Of a stretch of 64,000 nucleotides of DNA, positions 36,813 to 48,295 are shown one piece after another. The stretch comes from an uncultured Steroidobacter sp. GTDB lineage: Bacteria; Pseudomonadota; Gammaproteobacteria; Steroidobacterales; Steroidobacteraceae. A program made the translations under genes and the position numbers. Each line of letters begins with the position of its first letter. Position 1 is the first letter of the stretch. The stretch spans positions 1 to 64,000 of the forward strand of contig NZ_CALFXI010000011.1 of the NCBI RefSeq assembly GCF_937958065.1, given 5' to 3'. The notes under the pieces were generated by a model that saw only the letters and a program-made list of their open reading frames with translations, made no database searches and had not been told where the DNA came from.

Positions 36813-37897
36813 GCATCAATCGACGTGAAGCACTGTTGATGGCGGGCGCGGCAACGCTGCTCGCGGGAGAAACATTCGCCGCGCAACCCAAGGTGAAACC
36901 GATGAAAGTGCTGATCCTCGGCGGCACCGGCATCAGCGGTCCGCATCTGGTACGCGAGCTGCGGGCCGCCGGTCATCAGCTCACGCTGCTGAATCGCGGC
37001 AAGCGCAATCCCGGCATGTTCAAGGATGTCGAAACCCTGATCGGCGACCGCGCCGGTCCGCTCGACGTGCTCAAGGGACGCGATTGGGACGTGGTCGTGG
37101 ACAACTCCGGCTACTTCCCCAAGCACGTGAAAGCGAGCGCGGAGCTGCTCAAGGGTCACACTCAGCACTACATATATGTGTCGAGCATCTCGGCGTACGT
37201 GAATCTCACACCGCCGGGCATCGACGAGGATTACCAGCTCGCCGAGCTGAAAGATCCCGATGCCACCCAAATCACGAACGACAACTACGGTGGACTGAAA
37301 GCGGCCTGCGAGAAGATCGTCGAGCAGACGTTCGGCGCGCACCAGGCCGTGATCCGTCCTTCATACATCGTCGGTCCCGGCGATTCGACGGATCGCTTCG
37401 GCTACTGGCCGGTGCGCGTGGCGCGCGGCGGCGAGATGCTGGCCCCCGGCACGCCGGCGGACACCGTGCAATTCATCGATGTGCGCGACATGGCCGACTT
37501 CATGCGCGCGTGCGTCGAGCGCAAGATCCAAGGCCGTTACAACCTGTGCAATCCGCCGGGTTCGGTGACCATGGGTGAGTTGCTCGAAGCCAGCAAGCGC
37601 ATCTCCAGATCGAATGCGTCGTTCATCTGGGCGAGTCAGTCGTTCATCGAGCAGCATCAGTTGCAGGAGAAGGGCGAGATTCCGATCTGGGCGCCGCCGG
37701 TCGGCGAGCAAGCCGGTGCGACATTGGTCAGCTCGGCGCGAGCGGTGGCGCAAGGGCTCAGGTTCCGCGATCTGGACACCACGATCAAAGACACGCTGGA
37801 CTGGCACGAACAGCGCCCCGCTGCCGAGAAAGCCAAGCTGCGCGCGGGGCTCAGTCCGGAACGCGAAACCGAGCTGCTGAAGCAATTGAAAACGTAA
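36809..37897 (+). CDS. NAD-dependent epimerase/dehydratase-family protein with export signal
   Basis: A 362-residue Rossmann protein. The start at 36809 is coupled to the peptidase stop. The N-terminus INRREALLMAGAATLLAG resembles a twin-arginine signal, so it may be exported. The nucleotide-binding motif is VLILGGTGISGPHLV, with YVSSISAYV as the Ser strand and NYGGLKAACE as YxxxK. It belongs to the extended SDR type, but its substrate is unknown. Its pairing with a peptidase and possible periplasmic location are unusual for an NAD enzyme. Confidence 0.8.
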   Translation: MSINRREALLMAGAATLLAGETFAAQPKVKPMKVLILGGTGISGPHLVRELRAAGHQLTLLNRGKRNPGMFKDVETLIGDRAGPLDVLKGRDWDVVVDNSGYFPKHVKASAELLKGHTQHYIYVSSISAYVNLTPPGIDEDYQLAELKDPDATQITNDNYGGLKAACEKIVEQTFGAHQAVIRPSYIVGPGDSTDRFGYWPVRVARGGEMLAPGTPADTVQFIDVRDMADFMRACVERKIQGRYNLCNPPGSVTMGELLEASKRISRSNASFIWASQSFIEQHQLQEKGEIPIWAPPVGEQAGATLVSSARAVAQGLRFRDLDTTIKDTLDWHEQRPAAEKAKLRAGLSPERETELLKQLKT

Positions 37898-38032
37898 CGA
37901 CCGATGTGACATATGGTTGCCAGCCATCACGAATGGCTGGCAATCATCCAACTCTTCGGGCGGGCCGAACAGAAGAGATGGACTCGCGTCGCCGCTGGAG
38001 TGACGATAGAGATCTGCTTATGGAGACTTGCC

Positions 38033-38980
38033 ATGCCGTCACTCGTCATCCGCCCGGCAGCCCGATTCCTGACCGCTCGCGTCGCTTTCAGCTGTATTGC
38101 GCTGGCCGTGCTCGGTGCCTGCAATCGGGGTGGCGAACCGACCACCGCGTTACCGAGCGAGCCGGCGGAATTGACCTGGGCGCGCGCCGCGCTGGAACGC
38201 AATCCGCGTTACGAAGTGCTGGCCAGTGACACCCAGACGCGAGTGTTCACCGTCCGTGATCGCTCGACCGGCCAGGTGCAGACCATCAACCTGAACGACC
38301 TGGCCGCAGCACCTCTCGCACAGCTGAAATCGCCGCCGCCGGCGGTTTCCGCACCTTTGCCCGCGCCCGCGCCGGAAGCGTCGAGCGCGGCCGTGCCGCC
38401 CACTCCTCCTGGATCATCCGCGACACCGCCCTCTGTCGGGCCTGCCGCGAGTCCTCCGGCAAGCGCCGCAGAGTCCGCGCCGGCAGCAAAAGTCGTCGAC
38501 AACTCCCCCGCGGCCGCAGCCGAACGAGCGCAAGCCGCCGAAACGAACTACACGATCGATCGCAGCGGCGGAACGCTGCGCGTCTCCGGCCCTGGCGTCA
38601 GCATCGTCAGCACCGGCAGAGGCGAAGCGTCGGGCCAATCGAACGCCGCCGGCGTGCGCGCCAGCGAGCCCATCATCTGCGAGGGCAAGCGCATGCTGAA
38701 GCTCGACGACCGCAAGATGTACGTGGAAGGCGATGCGATCATCGCCCGCGGCGGCTGCGAGCTGTACATCACCAACAGCACCATCGTCGCGACGGGCACG
38801 GGCCTGATCGTCGAAGACGCCATCGTGCATGTCGCCAACAGCCACATCGAAGGACTGAACGGCTCGTTCAACGCCACCGACCGCGCCAGGATGTTCGTGC
38901 GCACCTCCACCTTCCAGGGCGTGCCGCGCCGGGCGGAATTCGCGAGCGTGCTGGATCAGGGCGGCAATCAGTGGCGCTGA
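38033..38980 (+). CDS. Lipoprotein with Pro/Ala linker and beta-helix-like C-terminus
   Basis: A 315-residue protein; the ATG at 38033 follows GGAGA. The signal ends in lipobox LGAC (about residues 27-30). Residues 40-95 are a small domain. Residues 100-170 are low-complexity Pro/Ala/Ser. The C-terminal 130 residues have a repeating hydrophobic pattern (VEGDAIIARGGCELYITNSTIVATGTGLIVEDAIVH; key runs AIIARGG and GTGLIVEDA) suggestive of a short right-handed beta-helix. No enzymatic motif is visible. Confidence 0.65.
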   Translation: MPSLVIRPAARFLTARVAFSCIALAVLGACNRGGEPTTALPSEPAELTWARAALERNPRYEVLASDTQTRVFTVRDRSTGQVQTINLNDLAAAPLAQLKSPPPAVSAPLPAPAPEASSAAVPPTPPGSSATPPSVGPAASPPASAAESAPAAKVVDNSPAAAAERAQAAETNYTIDRSGGTLRVSGPGVSIVSTGRGEASGQSNAAGVRASEPIICEGKRMLKLDDRKMYVEGDAIIARGGCELYITNSTIVATGTGLIVEDAIVHVANSHIEGLNGSFNATDRARMFVRTSTFQGVPRRAEFASVLDQGGNQWR

Positions 38981-39041
38981 GGGGCGCTGAGGAGCCGATG
39001 ATTGGCGATTGATGCCGTGGCGGCACTAAACTACCGCCGCC

Positions 39042-40589
39042 GTGCAAGCTCCGACGAACGAATCACCCCCCGCGCCGAAGCGATTTTCGACTGCCACTAG
39101 AGTGGCGGGCCTGCTCGTGCTCGCCGGGCTGGTGTCTTGGCCCGTTCTTCGCAGCTGCACGCCGGAAACACCGGAGCCCACCGTCCCTCCTCCGCCCGTG
39201 CGCGAGGAATTCCACGCCTCCAAGCCTCTGCGCCTGCAATTGCAGAGCGAGGCGGAAAACGCCGACATCGCGTGGCTGCGCTACGAGCTCAACCACCTGC
39301 TGACTCGCGGCAAGATGCACATGGCCGCGGTCTCGATCGATCCGGCCGTCGATCCCAAAGTGTTCACCTTGCGCGTGACGCTGAGCGCCGATGGCAAGCA
39401 GGCGAAGCTGGTCCTGCTCGCGCCCGATGGCGACGTCGATTCGGAAACTGCGTTGCCGCTGCCGGACGACACTCGTCTGGCAACCATCAGCGCGTTCGCG
39501 ACCACCCTGCCGCGTTTTCTGAATGCCGCGCATACGACGGGCGACTGGGTCGCACTCATCGGCACCGACGATGCCAAGGCGTACGACACGTTTCTGAACA
39601 CCTCGCTCGAATGGTTGGGTACGCAGAGCGCCGGATTCACGGAGCCGCCGAAGGCTCCGGCCCGCGCACGTTCGGTGGAGCGACTCGAGTCTTTGATTCG
39701 CAGCGAGCCGAAGTTCGCCCGCGCCTGGGGCGCGCTCGCCGCCGGCTATCTCAGCCTCGGCGGCGAAGATGAAACCTCGCTGACGCAACTCGCCGAGACC
39801 AGCGCCGAACATGCACTCAGCCTGGACGATGGCATTGCCGATGCGCATGCCGCGCTCGGCCTCACGCATCTGCGCCGTAACGAATGGATTGCCGCTCGCG
39901 AGCAGTTCGAACGGGCGTTGACGCTCGACGCGCAAACGGGCGCGGCGCTCGAAGGTCTCGCGTGCCTGCTGGTGGATGCCGGCAGATATCAAGAAGCGGC
40001 GCCGTTCGCCGCGCAAGCGGTCGCCATACAGCCCCACAACATCGGCGCGAACGAATGTTTCTCATACACGCTCACGACCACACCCGCGCCGCCCGCGATC
40101 CAGGCGACGCCGTCGCCGGTGCGCGCGCTCGAAGCCATACTCGCGGGCGATGATTCTTCCGCAAAAGAAATATTGCGCGGCTCGCTCAGCACTCAGGACT
40201 TCAAGCGCTGGGCCGAACCGCTGTTGCTCGCGGCCGATAATAAACGCCGCATTCCACAGGCCCTGCAGGCAGTGACGCTCGCGGCGAGCGAGCAGCAGAT
40301 CGATCCAGCCACCGAAATTCTGTGTGGCACGGCGCTACGACAAGCCGAGTTCGTTTTCAATCGCATGTCCCGGCTGCAGCGCCAGGGCGAACGCTCGCCG
40401 TTGCGCGTGCTGTGGATGCCACAGACAAAATTCCTGCGACAACATCCGCGCTTCGAGCAAGTCGTGAGCGCGGCCGGCCTGCCCGCTTTCTGGCAAGAGC
40501 AAGGCGTCGCGGATGTGTGCGCATCCGAACCGGGGCTGTACGGTTGCAAGCTCCACTCGAGCCCGGCAAGCAAGCCCGGCCGGCGCTGA
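39042..40589 (+). CDS. Membrane-anchored TPR protein
   Basis: A 515-residue protein with a GTG start at 39042; no good ribosome-binding site is seen and the start is uncertain. One transmembrane helix lies at about 20-38, followed by a periplasmic region with IAWLRYELNHLLTRGKMHMAAV and then several TPRs (about 215-330). The layout mirrors the C-terminal sensor half of CadC/ToxR-type regulators that combine TPRs with an N-terminal DNA-binding domain, but no winged helix is present here. It could be a stripped-down relative or an independent periplasmic scaffold. Confidence 0.6.
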   Translation: MQAPTNESPPAPKRFSTATRVAGLLVLAGLVSWPVLRSCTPETPEPTVPPPPVREEFHASKPLRLQLQSEAENADIAWLRYELNHLLTRGKMHMAAVSIDPAVDPKVFTLRVTLSADGKQAKLVLLAPDGDVDSETALPLPDDTRLATISAFATTLPRFLNAAHTTGDWVALIGTDDAKAYDTFLNTSLEWLGTQSAGFTEPPKAPARARSVERLESLIRSEPKFARAWGALAAGYLSLGGEDETSLTQLAETSAEHALSLDDGIADAHAALGLTHLRRNEWIAAREQFERALTLDAQTGAALEGLACLLVDAGRYQEAAPFAAQAVAIQPHNIGANECFSYTLTTTPAPPAIQATPSPVRALEAILAGDDSSAKEILRGSLSTQDFKRWAEPLLLAADNKRRIPQALQAVTLAASEQQIDPATEILCGTALRQAEFVFNRMSRLQRQGERSPLRVLWMPQTKFLRQHPRFEQVVSAAGLPAFWQEQGVADVCASEPGLYGCKLHSSPASKPGRR

Positions 40590-40794
40590 CTGTCCGACCG
40601 CCGGACAGCGCTAAGTCCTTGATCGCAGGTTCAACTCCGACCCGCGCTGCGGAATACTTTGCACTGCGGTAAAAGCCGCGAAAGTGCGCCATAATGCCGC
40701 TCCCGCGACGAGCGACAAGCAGAGCGGATCGAAATCCTCTGCCGCGTCATTCCGCCTCGCGGACCGCTCAATCAAGTAACCAGGAGACGCACCG

Positions 40795-42876
<2,082 letters not shown>

Positions 42877-42899
42877 TTCGGTGACGTGAGGAATTTCCC

Positions 42900-44102
42900 A
42901 TGCGTGAAGCAGTCATTGTCTCCACCGCGCGCACGCCGATCGGCAAAGCGTATCGCGGCGCCTTCAACAACACTCAAGGTCAGGAGCTGGCCGGGCACGC
43001 GATCGCCGAAGCGGTAAAGCGCGCCGGCATCGACGGCGCTCTGGTCGAAGACGTGATCCTGGGCTGCGCCTTGCAGCAGGGCTCGACCGGCGGCAACGTC
43101 GCTCGGCAGGCACTGCTGCGCGCCGGCCTGCCGGTCACGGTCTCGGGCATGAGCATGGACCGGCAGTGCTCGTCGGGCCTGATGGCGATTGCCACCGCGG
43201 CCAAGCAGATCGTTCACGACGGCATGCAGATCGCGATCGGCGGCGGCGTCGAATCGATCTCGCTGGTGCAGAACGACAAGATGAACAAGTTCCGCGTCGC
43301 CGATCCGTGGCTGGTGAAGAACATTCCCCAGATCTACATGACGATGATCGAGACCGCGGAAATCGTCGCCGAGCGCTACGGCGTGAGCCGCGAAGCTCAG
43401 GATGAATATGCAGTGCAGTCTCAGCAGCGCACCGCCATCGCTCAGTCCGAAGGACGTTACGACGCCGAGATCGCACCGCTGCCCTCGACCATGATCGTGA
43501 CCGACAAGGAAACCGGCGCGACTTCGGAGAAGGCGGTGAACCTGAAGCTGGATGAAGGCAATCGTCCGCAGACCACGCTCGCCGACCTGCAGAAGCTGCA
43601 GCCGGTGTTCAAGAATGGCCAGCGCATCAAGGAAGGCAGGTTCATCACGGCCGGCAACGCCTCACAGCTTTCCGATGGCGCAGCGGCGCTGGTCCTGATG
43701 GAAGCGAAGGAAGCGGAGCGGCGCGGACTGAAGCCGCTCGGGGCGTATCGCGGCATGATGGTCGCGGCATGCGATCCGGACGAGATGGGCATCGGCCCGG
43801 TGTTCGCCGTGCCGAAGCTGCTGAAGCAGCACGGGCTGAAGATGGAGGACATCGGCATCTGGGAATTGAACGAAGCGTTCGCGAGCCAGGTTCTGTATAT
43901 CCGCGACAAGCTCGGCATCCCGAACGACAAGCTCAACGTGTCCGGCGGTGCCATCTCCATCGGCCATCCCTATGGCATGTCGGGCGCGCGCATGACCGGG
44001 CACCTGCTGATCGAAGGCAAGCGTCGCGGCGCCAAGTACGGCATCGTGACCATGTGCGTCGGCGGCGGCATGGGCGCTGCGGGATTGTTCGAAATCTTCT
44101 AA
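42900..44102 (+). CDS. Acetyl-CoA C-acyltransferase (thiolase)
   Basis: A 400-residue thiolase. Active-site Cys90 is in MDRQCSSGLMA, the His is in GGAISIGHPYGMSGARM, and the second Cys is in TMCVGGGMGAAGLFE, all canonical. It cleaves 3-ketoacyl-CoA in beta-oxidation or could run biosynthetically; its position after the FadJ-like gene favours degradation. The ATG at 42900 follows GTGAGG. Confidence 0.95.
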   Translation: MREAVIVSTARTPIGKAYRGAFNNTQGQELAGHAIAEAVKRAGIDGALVEDVILGCALQQGSTGGNVARQALLRAGLPVTVSGMSMDRQCSSGLMAIATAAKQIVHDGMQIAIGGGVESISLVQNDKMNKFRVADPWLVKNIPQIYMTMIETAEIVAERYGVSREAQDEYAVQSQQRTAIAQSEGRYDAEIAPLPSTMIVTDKETGATSEKAVNLKLDEGNRPQTTLADLQKLQPVFKNGQRIKEGRFITAGNASQLSDGAAALVLMEAKEAERRGLKPLGAYRGMMVAACDPDEMGIGPVFAVPKLLKQHGLKMEDIGIWELNEAFASQVLYIRDKLGIPNDKLNVSGGAISIGHPYGMSGARMTGHLLIEGKRRGAKYGIVTMCVGGGMGAAGLFEIF

Positions 44103-44188
44103 GCTGCGGAACCAAACCAGGGACCTGCCGGTCCCATCGGCAGGCAGGGGGGCGGGGAACAAATCCCGCCCCTCGGAGATCACCGCGG

Positions 44189-45460
44189 ATGTCTGCTTCG
44201 GACAGAGAGGTCACAACGTCAGCGTCACGCGCGCGGCCCCGCAAGACAAGTGGCGCCGATACCAAGTACGCGCGCAAACAACAGGCAATCATCGCCGCTG
44301 CCAGCGAAATCCTGAACCGCGACGGCGTCAAAGGCATGACACTGGCGAGCGTCGCCAGCCGCGTTGGCCTCATCACCACTAGCGTTACTTATTACTTCCG
44401 CAAGAAAGAAGAGCTGGCGGTCGCGTGCTTTCTCGACGCAATCGCCCGGGTCGATGCCTTGGTCGAAGCGGCGGCGCGCGAATCCGATCCGCCGGCGCGC
44501 GTGCAGCGGCTGCTGAAACTGTGGGTGGAGCTGCGCCACAAGGTCATTAGCGGCGAGGAGCCACCGATCGCCCTGTTCGGCGACATGCGCACACTGCAGA
44601 AACCCCAGCGCACCATCGTCGGCGATGCCTATCGACGTTTTTTCGCCAGGCTGTGCGCGCTGTTCGAATCTCCCGAGCTCGGCTGGCTGACACCGATGCA
44701 TCGCGCCGCCCGCGCGCACATTCTCAGCGAGCAGATCCTGTGGGGCGTAATCTGGCTGCGCCGCTACGATCCCGACGACTTCGGGCGCGTGTACACGCGC
44801 ATGTGCGACATTCTGCTGCATGGGTTTGCAGGGCCGGGGCGCACCTGGCAGAACCAGCAGATCGCCCTGGATGAGATGTTGCCGGCGGCTCAACCATCCG
44901 CCGCCCAGGAGACGTTTCTGATCGCCGCGACCCGATTGATCAACGAACGCGGTTATCGCGGCGCCTCGGTCGAGAAGATTTCCGAGCGACTCAATGTCAC
45001 CAAGGGCTCGTTCTATTACCACCACGATGCGAAGGACGACCTGGTGGTTGCCTGCTTCAAGCGCAGCTTCGAGACCATGCGAGCCATCCAACGCGCGGTG
45101 CTGGCGCGGAGCGACGATCATTGGGAACAACTGATGACGCTGGCGGCCGCGCTGTTTGCGTATCAAATCTCCGAGCGCGGGCCGCTGCTGCGCACATCGG
45201 CACTGGTCGCGCTGCCGTTATCGATGCGCCAGGAAATGATCGAAGCGTACGGCCAGGTCTCGAATCGTTTTGCGGGCGTGATCGCCGATGGCATTACATC
45301 CGGTGCGATGCGCGCGGTGGACCCGATGATCGGAGCACAGATGTTCTCGGCGACGCTGAATGCCTCGGCGGAATATCGCTGGTGGGTGCCCGGCGCGACG
45401 GGCGAGCAGATCCACGAGCTCTATGCCAAGCCCATGCTGGTGGGCATGTTCTCTGAATGA
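44189..45460 (+). CDS. Tandem-fused double TetR-family regulator
   Basis: A 423-residue protein; the ATG at 44189 follows GGAGA. There are two complete TetR N-terminal domains: residues 29-80 (LASVASRVGLITTSVTYYF) and 241-290 (VEKISERLNVTKGSFYYHH), each followed by its own helical ligand domain. This is effectively a covalent TetR dimer, seen in a minority of TetR proteins. It probably controls the preceding fadJ-thiolase pair and senses an acyl-CoA (inference). The 86-base gap in front contains inverted repeats GGGACC-TGCC-GGTCCC (44120-44135) and CCTGCCG/CGGCAGG (44124-44144), possible operators. Confidence 0.85.
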   Translation: MSASDREVTTSASRARPRKTSGADTKYARKQQAIIAAASEILNRDGVKGMTLASVASRVGLITTSVTYYFRKKEELAVACFLDAIARVDALVEAAARESDPPARVQRLLKLWVELRHKVISGEEPPIALFGDMRTLQKPQRTIVGDAYRRFFARLCALFESPELGWLTPMHRAARAHILSEQILWGVIWLRRYDPDDFGRVYTRMCDILLHGFAGPGRTWQNQQIALDEMLPAAQPSAAQETFLIAATRLINERGYRGASVEKISERLNVTKGSFYYHHDAKDDLVVACFKRSFETMRAIQRAVLARSDDHWEQLMTLAAALFAYQISERGPLLRTSALVALPLSMRQEMIEAYGQVSNRFAGVIADGITSGAMRAVDPMIGAQMFSATLNASAEYRWWVPGATGEQIHELYAKPMLVGMFSE

Positions 45461-45466
45461 GAAAAA

Positions 45467-45486
45467 CGGGGCTCGCTCAAGCCCCG
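45467..45486. terminator. Intrinsic terminator between tetR and ilvB
   Basis: Stem CGGGGCT (45467-45473), loop CGCTCA, stem AGCCCCG (45480-45486). A run of five A residues precedes it, so on the minus strand it has the T-run of a terminator for ilvB. The converging tetR transcript could also use it. Confidence 0.75.
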
Positions 45487-45586
45487 CTCGTCATTAGTCC
45501 ACCGGCTCAGCGATTGGCCTCTCACGGGCAGCAGCATCTTCGAAGAGTGAATTCGAAAAGCGCGCCGACCGGACGGTCGGCGGCGT

Positions 45587-47434
45587 TCAGAACATCTCGG
45601 AGGCGTCCGGCGGACTGATCTGGGTCGGCGAGTTGCGCGACGCGATGTGCTGGCCGGTGATCATCTCGTCATAGGCCTGACCCGGGCCCACCATGGGATA
45701 GACGCCGGCGTCGGGGTCGATCATGACTTCGAGGAACGCCGGACCTTTGAACTCGATGAACTCGCGCACCACGCGCTCGACGTCCTGCTTGCGGTCGAGG
45801 CGCACCGCGTACGGGAAGCCGTCGGCCTGCGCGGCCTTGATGAAGTCTTTCTTGTGGAGCGACTTGTCGCTGGCGGACAGACGTCCCTTGAAGAACAGCT
45901 TCTGCCATTGCTTCACCATGCCGTCGCCGCAGTTGTTCAGCACCACGATCTTCACCGGCAGGTCATAGGTCGTGACCGTTTCCAACTCGCCCAGATTCAT
46001 TCGAATGCTGGCATCGCCGTCGATGTCGATCACCAGCTTGTCGGGATTGGCGACCTGCGCGCCGATGGCGGCCGGCAGGCCGAAACCCATCGTGCCCATG
46101 CTGCCCGAAGTGAGCCACAGGCGCGGGCTGCGGAAATCGAAATACTGCGCCGACCACATCTGATGCTGGCCGACGCCGGTGCTGATGATGGCGTCGCCCT
46201 TGGTCAGCCGATTGATTTCCTCGATGACGTGATACGGCTGAATCAGCGCGCTGTCGCGGTCGTAGTTCATCGCGTGATCGCGACGCAACTGCGCGCAATG
46301 CTGCAGCCATTCGGACCAATCCCGCTTGAAGTTGGCGCGGCGACCGTACGCCAGCAGGGTGCGCAACGCTTCCGGAAGCGTGCCCACGTGATGCCATTGA
46401 ACCGGCTTCACTTTGTTCACTTCGGATGCGTCGATGTCGATCTGCGCGATGCGCGCGTTGGGCGCGAACTTCGAGGGATTGCCCGCGACGCGATCGTCGA
46501 ACCGCGCGCCGAGCGTGATCAGGAAGTCACAATCGTCGACCGCATAGTTTGCGAACGCAGCGCCATGCATGCCGAGCATGCGCATCGCGAGCGGATGGGT
46601 CGTGTCGAACGCACCGAGCCCCATCAAGGTGGTCACGACCGGGATGTTGAATTCGATGGCCAGCTCACGCAGCACCGCCGAGCCGCCAGACTGGATCACA
46701 CCGCCGCCGGCGTAGATCAAGGGCCGCTTGGCTTCGCCCAGCATGTTGAAGAACTCGGCGCACTGCGCATCGGACAGCACGTTGCGCAACAGGCGATTCA
46801 TGCGGTGGCGATAGCCCGGCACGGGCAATCGGCCGGTGCCCTGGAACGGGCCGCGCCAGTTCTGCACGTCCTTGGGAATGTCGATGACGACAGGACCGGG
46901 CCGGCCGGTGCGCGCGATTTCGAATGCAGTGCGCACCGTGGCTTCCAGCTTGGTGGCGTCGGTCACCAGGAAAATGTGCTTGGCGACCGAGCCCATGATG
47001 CTGGCCACCGGCGCCTCCTGAAATGCGTCGCTGCCGATTGCCCCGGTGGGCACCTGGCCGCAGATCACGACGATGGGCACCGAATCCGCCATACAGTCAC
47101 GAACCGGCGTGACCGTGTTGGTCGCGCCCGGACCCGAGGTCACGACACACACACCGACCTTGCCGGTCGCCCGGGCATACCCCGCCGCCATGAAGCCGGC
47201 GCCCTGCTCGTTGGCCGGCACGACCAGCGGCATGGGCCTGGCACCGGCCGCCACGCCGTCGCGGTTGTGGACGAAGATCGCGTCGTATGTCGGCAGAATC
47301 GCGCCGCCGCTGTAGCCGAATACGGTTTCCACGCCTTCATCGGCGAGCACCTGGACGATGATCTCGGCGCCCGACATCTGCTTGCCGGCGAGCGGATGGC
47401 CGGCGACGGAGAGCGCGGCAGGACTGTGTTTCAC
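45587..47434 (-). CDS. ilvB: Acetolactate synthase, large catalytic subunit
   Basis: A 615-residue ThDP enzyme making acetolactate or acetohydroxybutyrate for branched-chain amino acids. It has the N-terminal FGYSGGAILPTYDA with the catalytic Glu in VVPANEQGAGFMA, FAD-region residues LGARFDDRVAGN, and the ThDP motif GDASIRMNLGELETVTTYDL ending at NNCGDGMVKQWQ. A GTG at 47434 gives a short leader before MSGAEIIVQVL, as in several homologues; the ATG at 47377 is the alternative. Its regulatory subunit gene is not downstream but divergent, across a 210-base gap. Confidence 0.95.
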   Translation of the reverse strand: MKHSPAALSVAGHPLAGKQMSGAEIIVQVLADEGVETVFGYSGGAILPTYDAIFVHNRDGVAAGARPMPLVVPANEQGAGFMAAGYARATGKVGVCVVTSGPGATNTVTPVRDCMADSVPIVVICGQVPTGAIGSDAFQEAPVASIMGSVAKHIFLVTDATKLEATVRTAFEIARTGRPGPVVIDIPKDVQNWRGPFQGTGRLPVPGYRHRMNRLLRNVLSDAQCAEFFNMLGEAKRPLIYAGGGVIQSGGSAVLRELAIEFNIPVVTTLMGLGAFDTTHPLAMRMLGMHGAAFANYAVDDCDFLITLGARFDDRVAGNPSKFAPNARIAQIDIDASEVNKVKPVQWHHVGTLPEALRTLLAYGRRANFKRDWSEWLQHCAQLRRDHAMNYDRDSALIQPYHVIEEINRLTKGDAIISTGVGQHQMWSAQYFDFRSPRLWLTSGSMGTMGFGLPAAIGAQVANPDKLVIDIDGDASIRMNLGELETVTTYDLPVKIVVLNNCGDGMVKQWQKLFFKGRLSASDKSLHKKDFIKAAQADGFPYAVRLDRKQDVERVVREFIEFKGPAFLEVMIDPDAGVYPMVGPGQAYDEMITGQHIASRNSPTQISPPDASEMF

Positions 47435-47644
47435 GACGGTTTCCGGAAAAAAATGCGCCCGGTGCGCCCCTGGCGACCGGGTTTATGCGACAAAGGCAGC
47501 CTACAGCATGGTTGGCGCAACGTCTATTTGCCCCTATGCTTCCGAGCCCTTTCGCGCGCAGATCGCTCCGGCGAACCGATGACTACCCTAGTGACGCCCC
47601 AGCCCGGGGAATGGACCAGCCCAGCCAACTCGAAGGCCACCGCG

Positions 47645-48151
47645 ATGAGCTCCCGCAAGCGCCACATCGTCTCCATCCTGTTGCAGAACGAAGTCGGGGC
47701 GCTGACGCGCGTCGCCAGCCTGTTCTCGACGCGCGGCTATAACATCGAGTCGTTGAACGTCGCGCCGACCGAAGATCCGACCGTGTCGCGCCTGACGCTG
47801 GTCACCACCGGCACCGAGGCCGTCGTTCAGCAAATCGTCAACCAGTCGCTCAAGCTCATCGATGTCGTGAACGTCGATGACGTGACGCGCGACCAGCACG
47901 TCGAGCGCGAATTGTTGTTACTGAAGTTGCGTGTTCCAGCCTCGCAACTCGCGGCAGTCAACTCCGCCATGCAAAAGGCCGGCGCTAGAGTCTTGTCGGA
48001 TGACTCGGAAAGCTATACCGTCGAACTGACCGATAGCGAAGCGCAGATCAACAGGTTCATTGCCGAAGCGGGGAATCTCGGCGAAGTTCTCGAAGTCGTG
48101 CGCAGCGGTGCCCTGGCAATGTTGCGTGGAGCGACCACGCTCCGCGCCTGA
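47645..48151 (+). CDS. ilvN: Acetolactate synthase, small regulatory subunit
   Basis: A 168-residue subunit with an N-terminal ACT domain (RHIVSILLQNEVGALTRVASLF, key residues NEVGALTRV, then YNIESLNVAPTEDPTVSRLTLV) and the C-terminal half typical of IlvN/IlvH. It confers valine feedback inhibition and stabilises the large subunit. The ATG at 47645 follows AAGG; the ATG at 47579 would add 22 residues with no family match. It is transcribed away from ilvB. Whether it is of the IlvH or IlvN type is not decided. Confidence 0.9.
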   Translation: MSSRKRHIVSILLQNEVGALTRVASLFSTRGYNIESLNVAPTEDPTVSRLTLVTTGTEAVVQQIVNQSLKLIDVVNVDDVTRDQHVERELLLLKLRVPASQLAAVNSAMQKAGARVLSDDSESYTVELTDSEAQINRFIAEAGNLGEVLEVVRSGALAMLRGATTLRA

Positions 48152-48295
48152 GCGGCATCCGCATCGCTGCGGCGCCCGACCAGGGCGACCAAAGTCTCTG
48201 CAAACATCACGGGCAGGATGTTTTCGGGGGCGCGTTCATTCTTTTGAGCGCGTTCTTGGAACCTACGCCTGCGCACCATGATGATTGGAGAGACG

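Noticed and set aside
40659..40695. TTGCAC and CATAAT upstream of the fadJ-like gene, as a sigma-70 promoter
   Set aside because: The hexamers are 25 bases apart, too far for a normal promoter.
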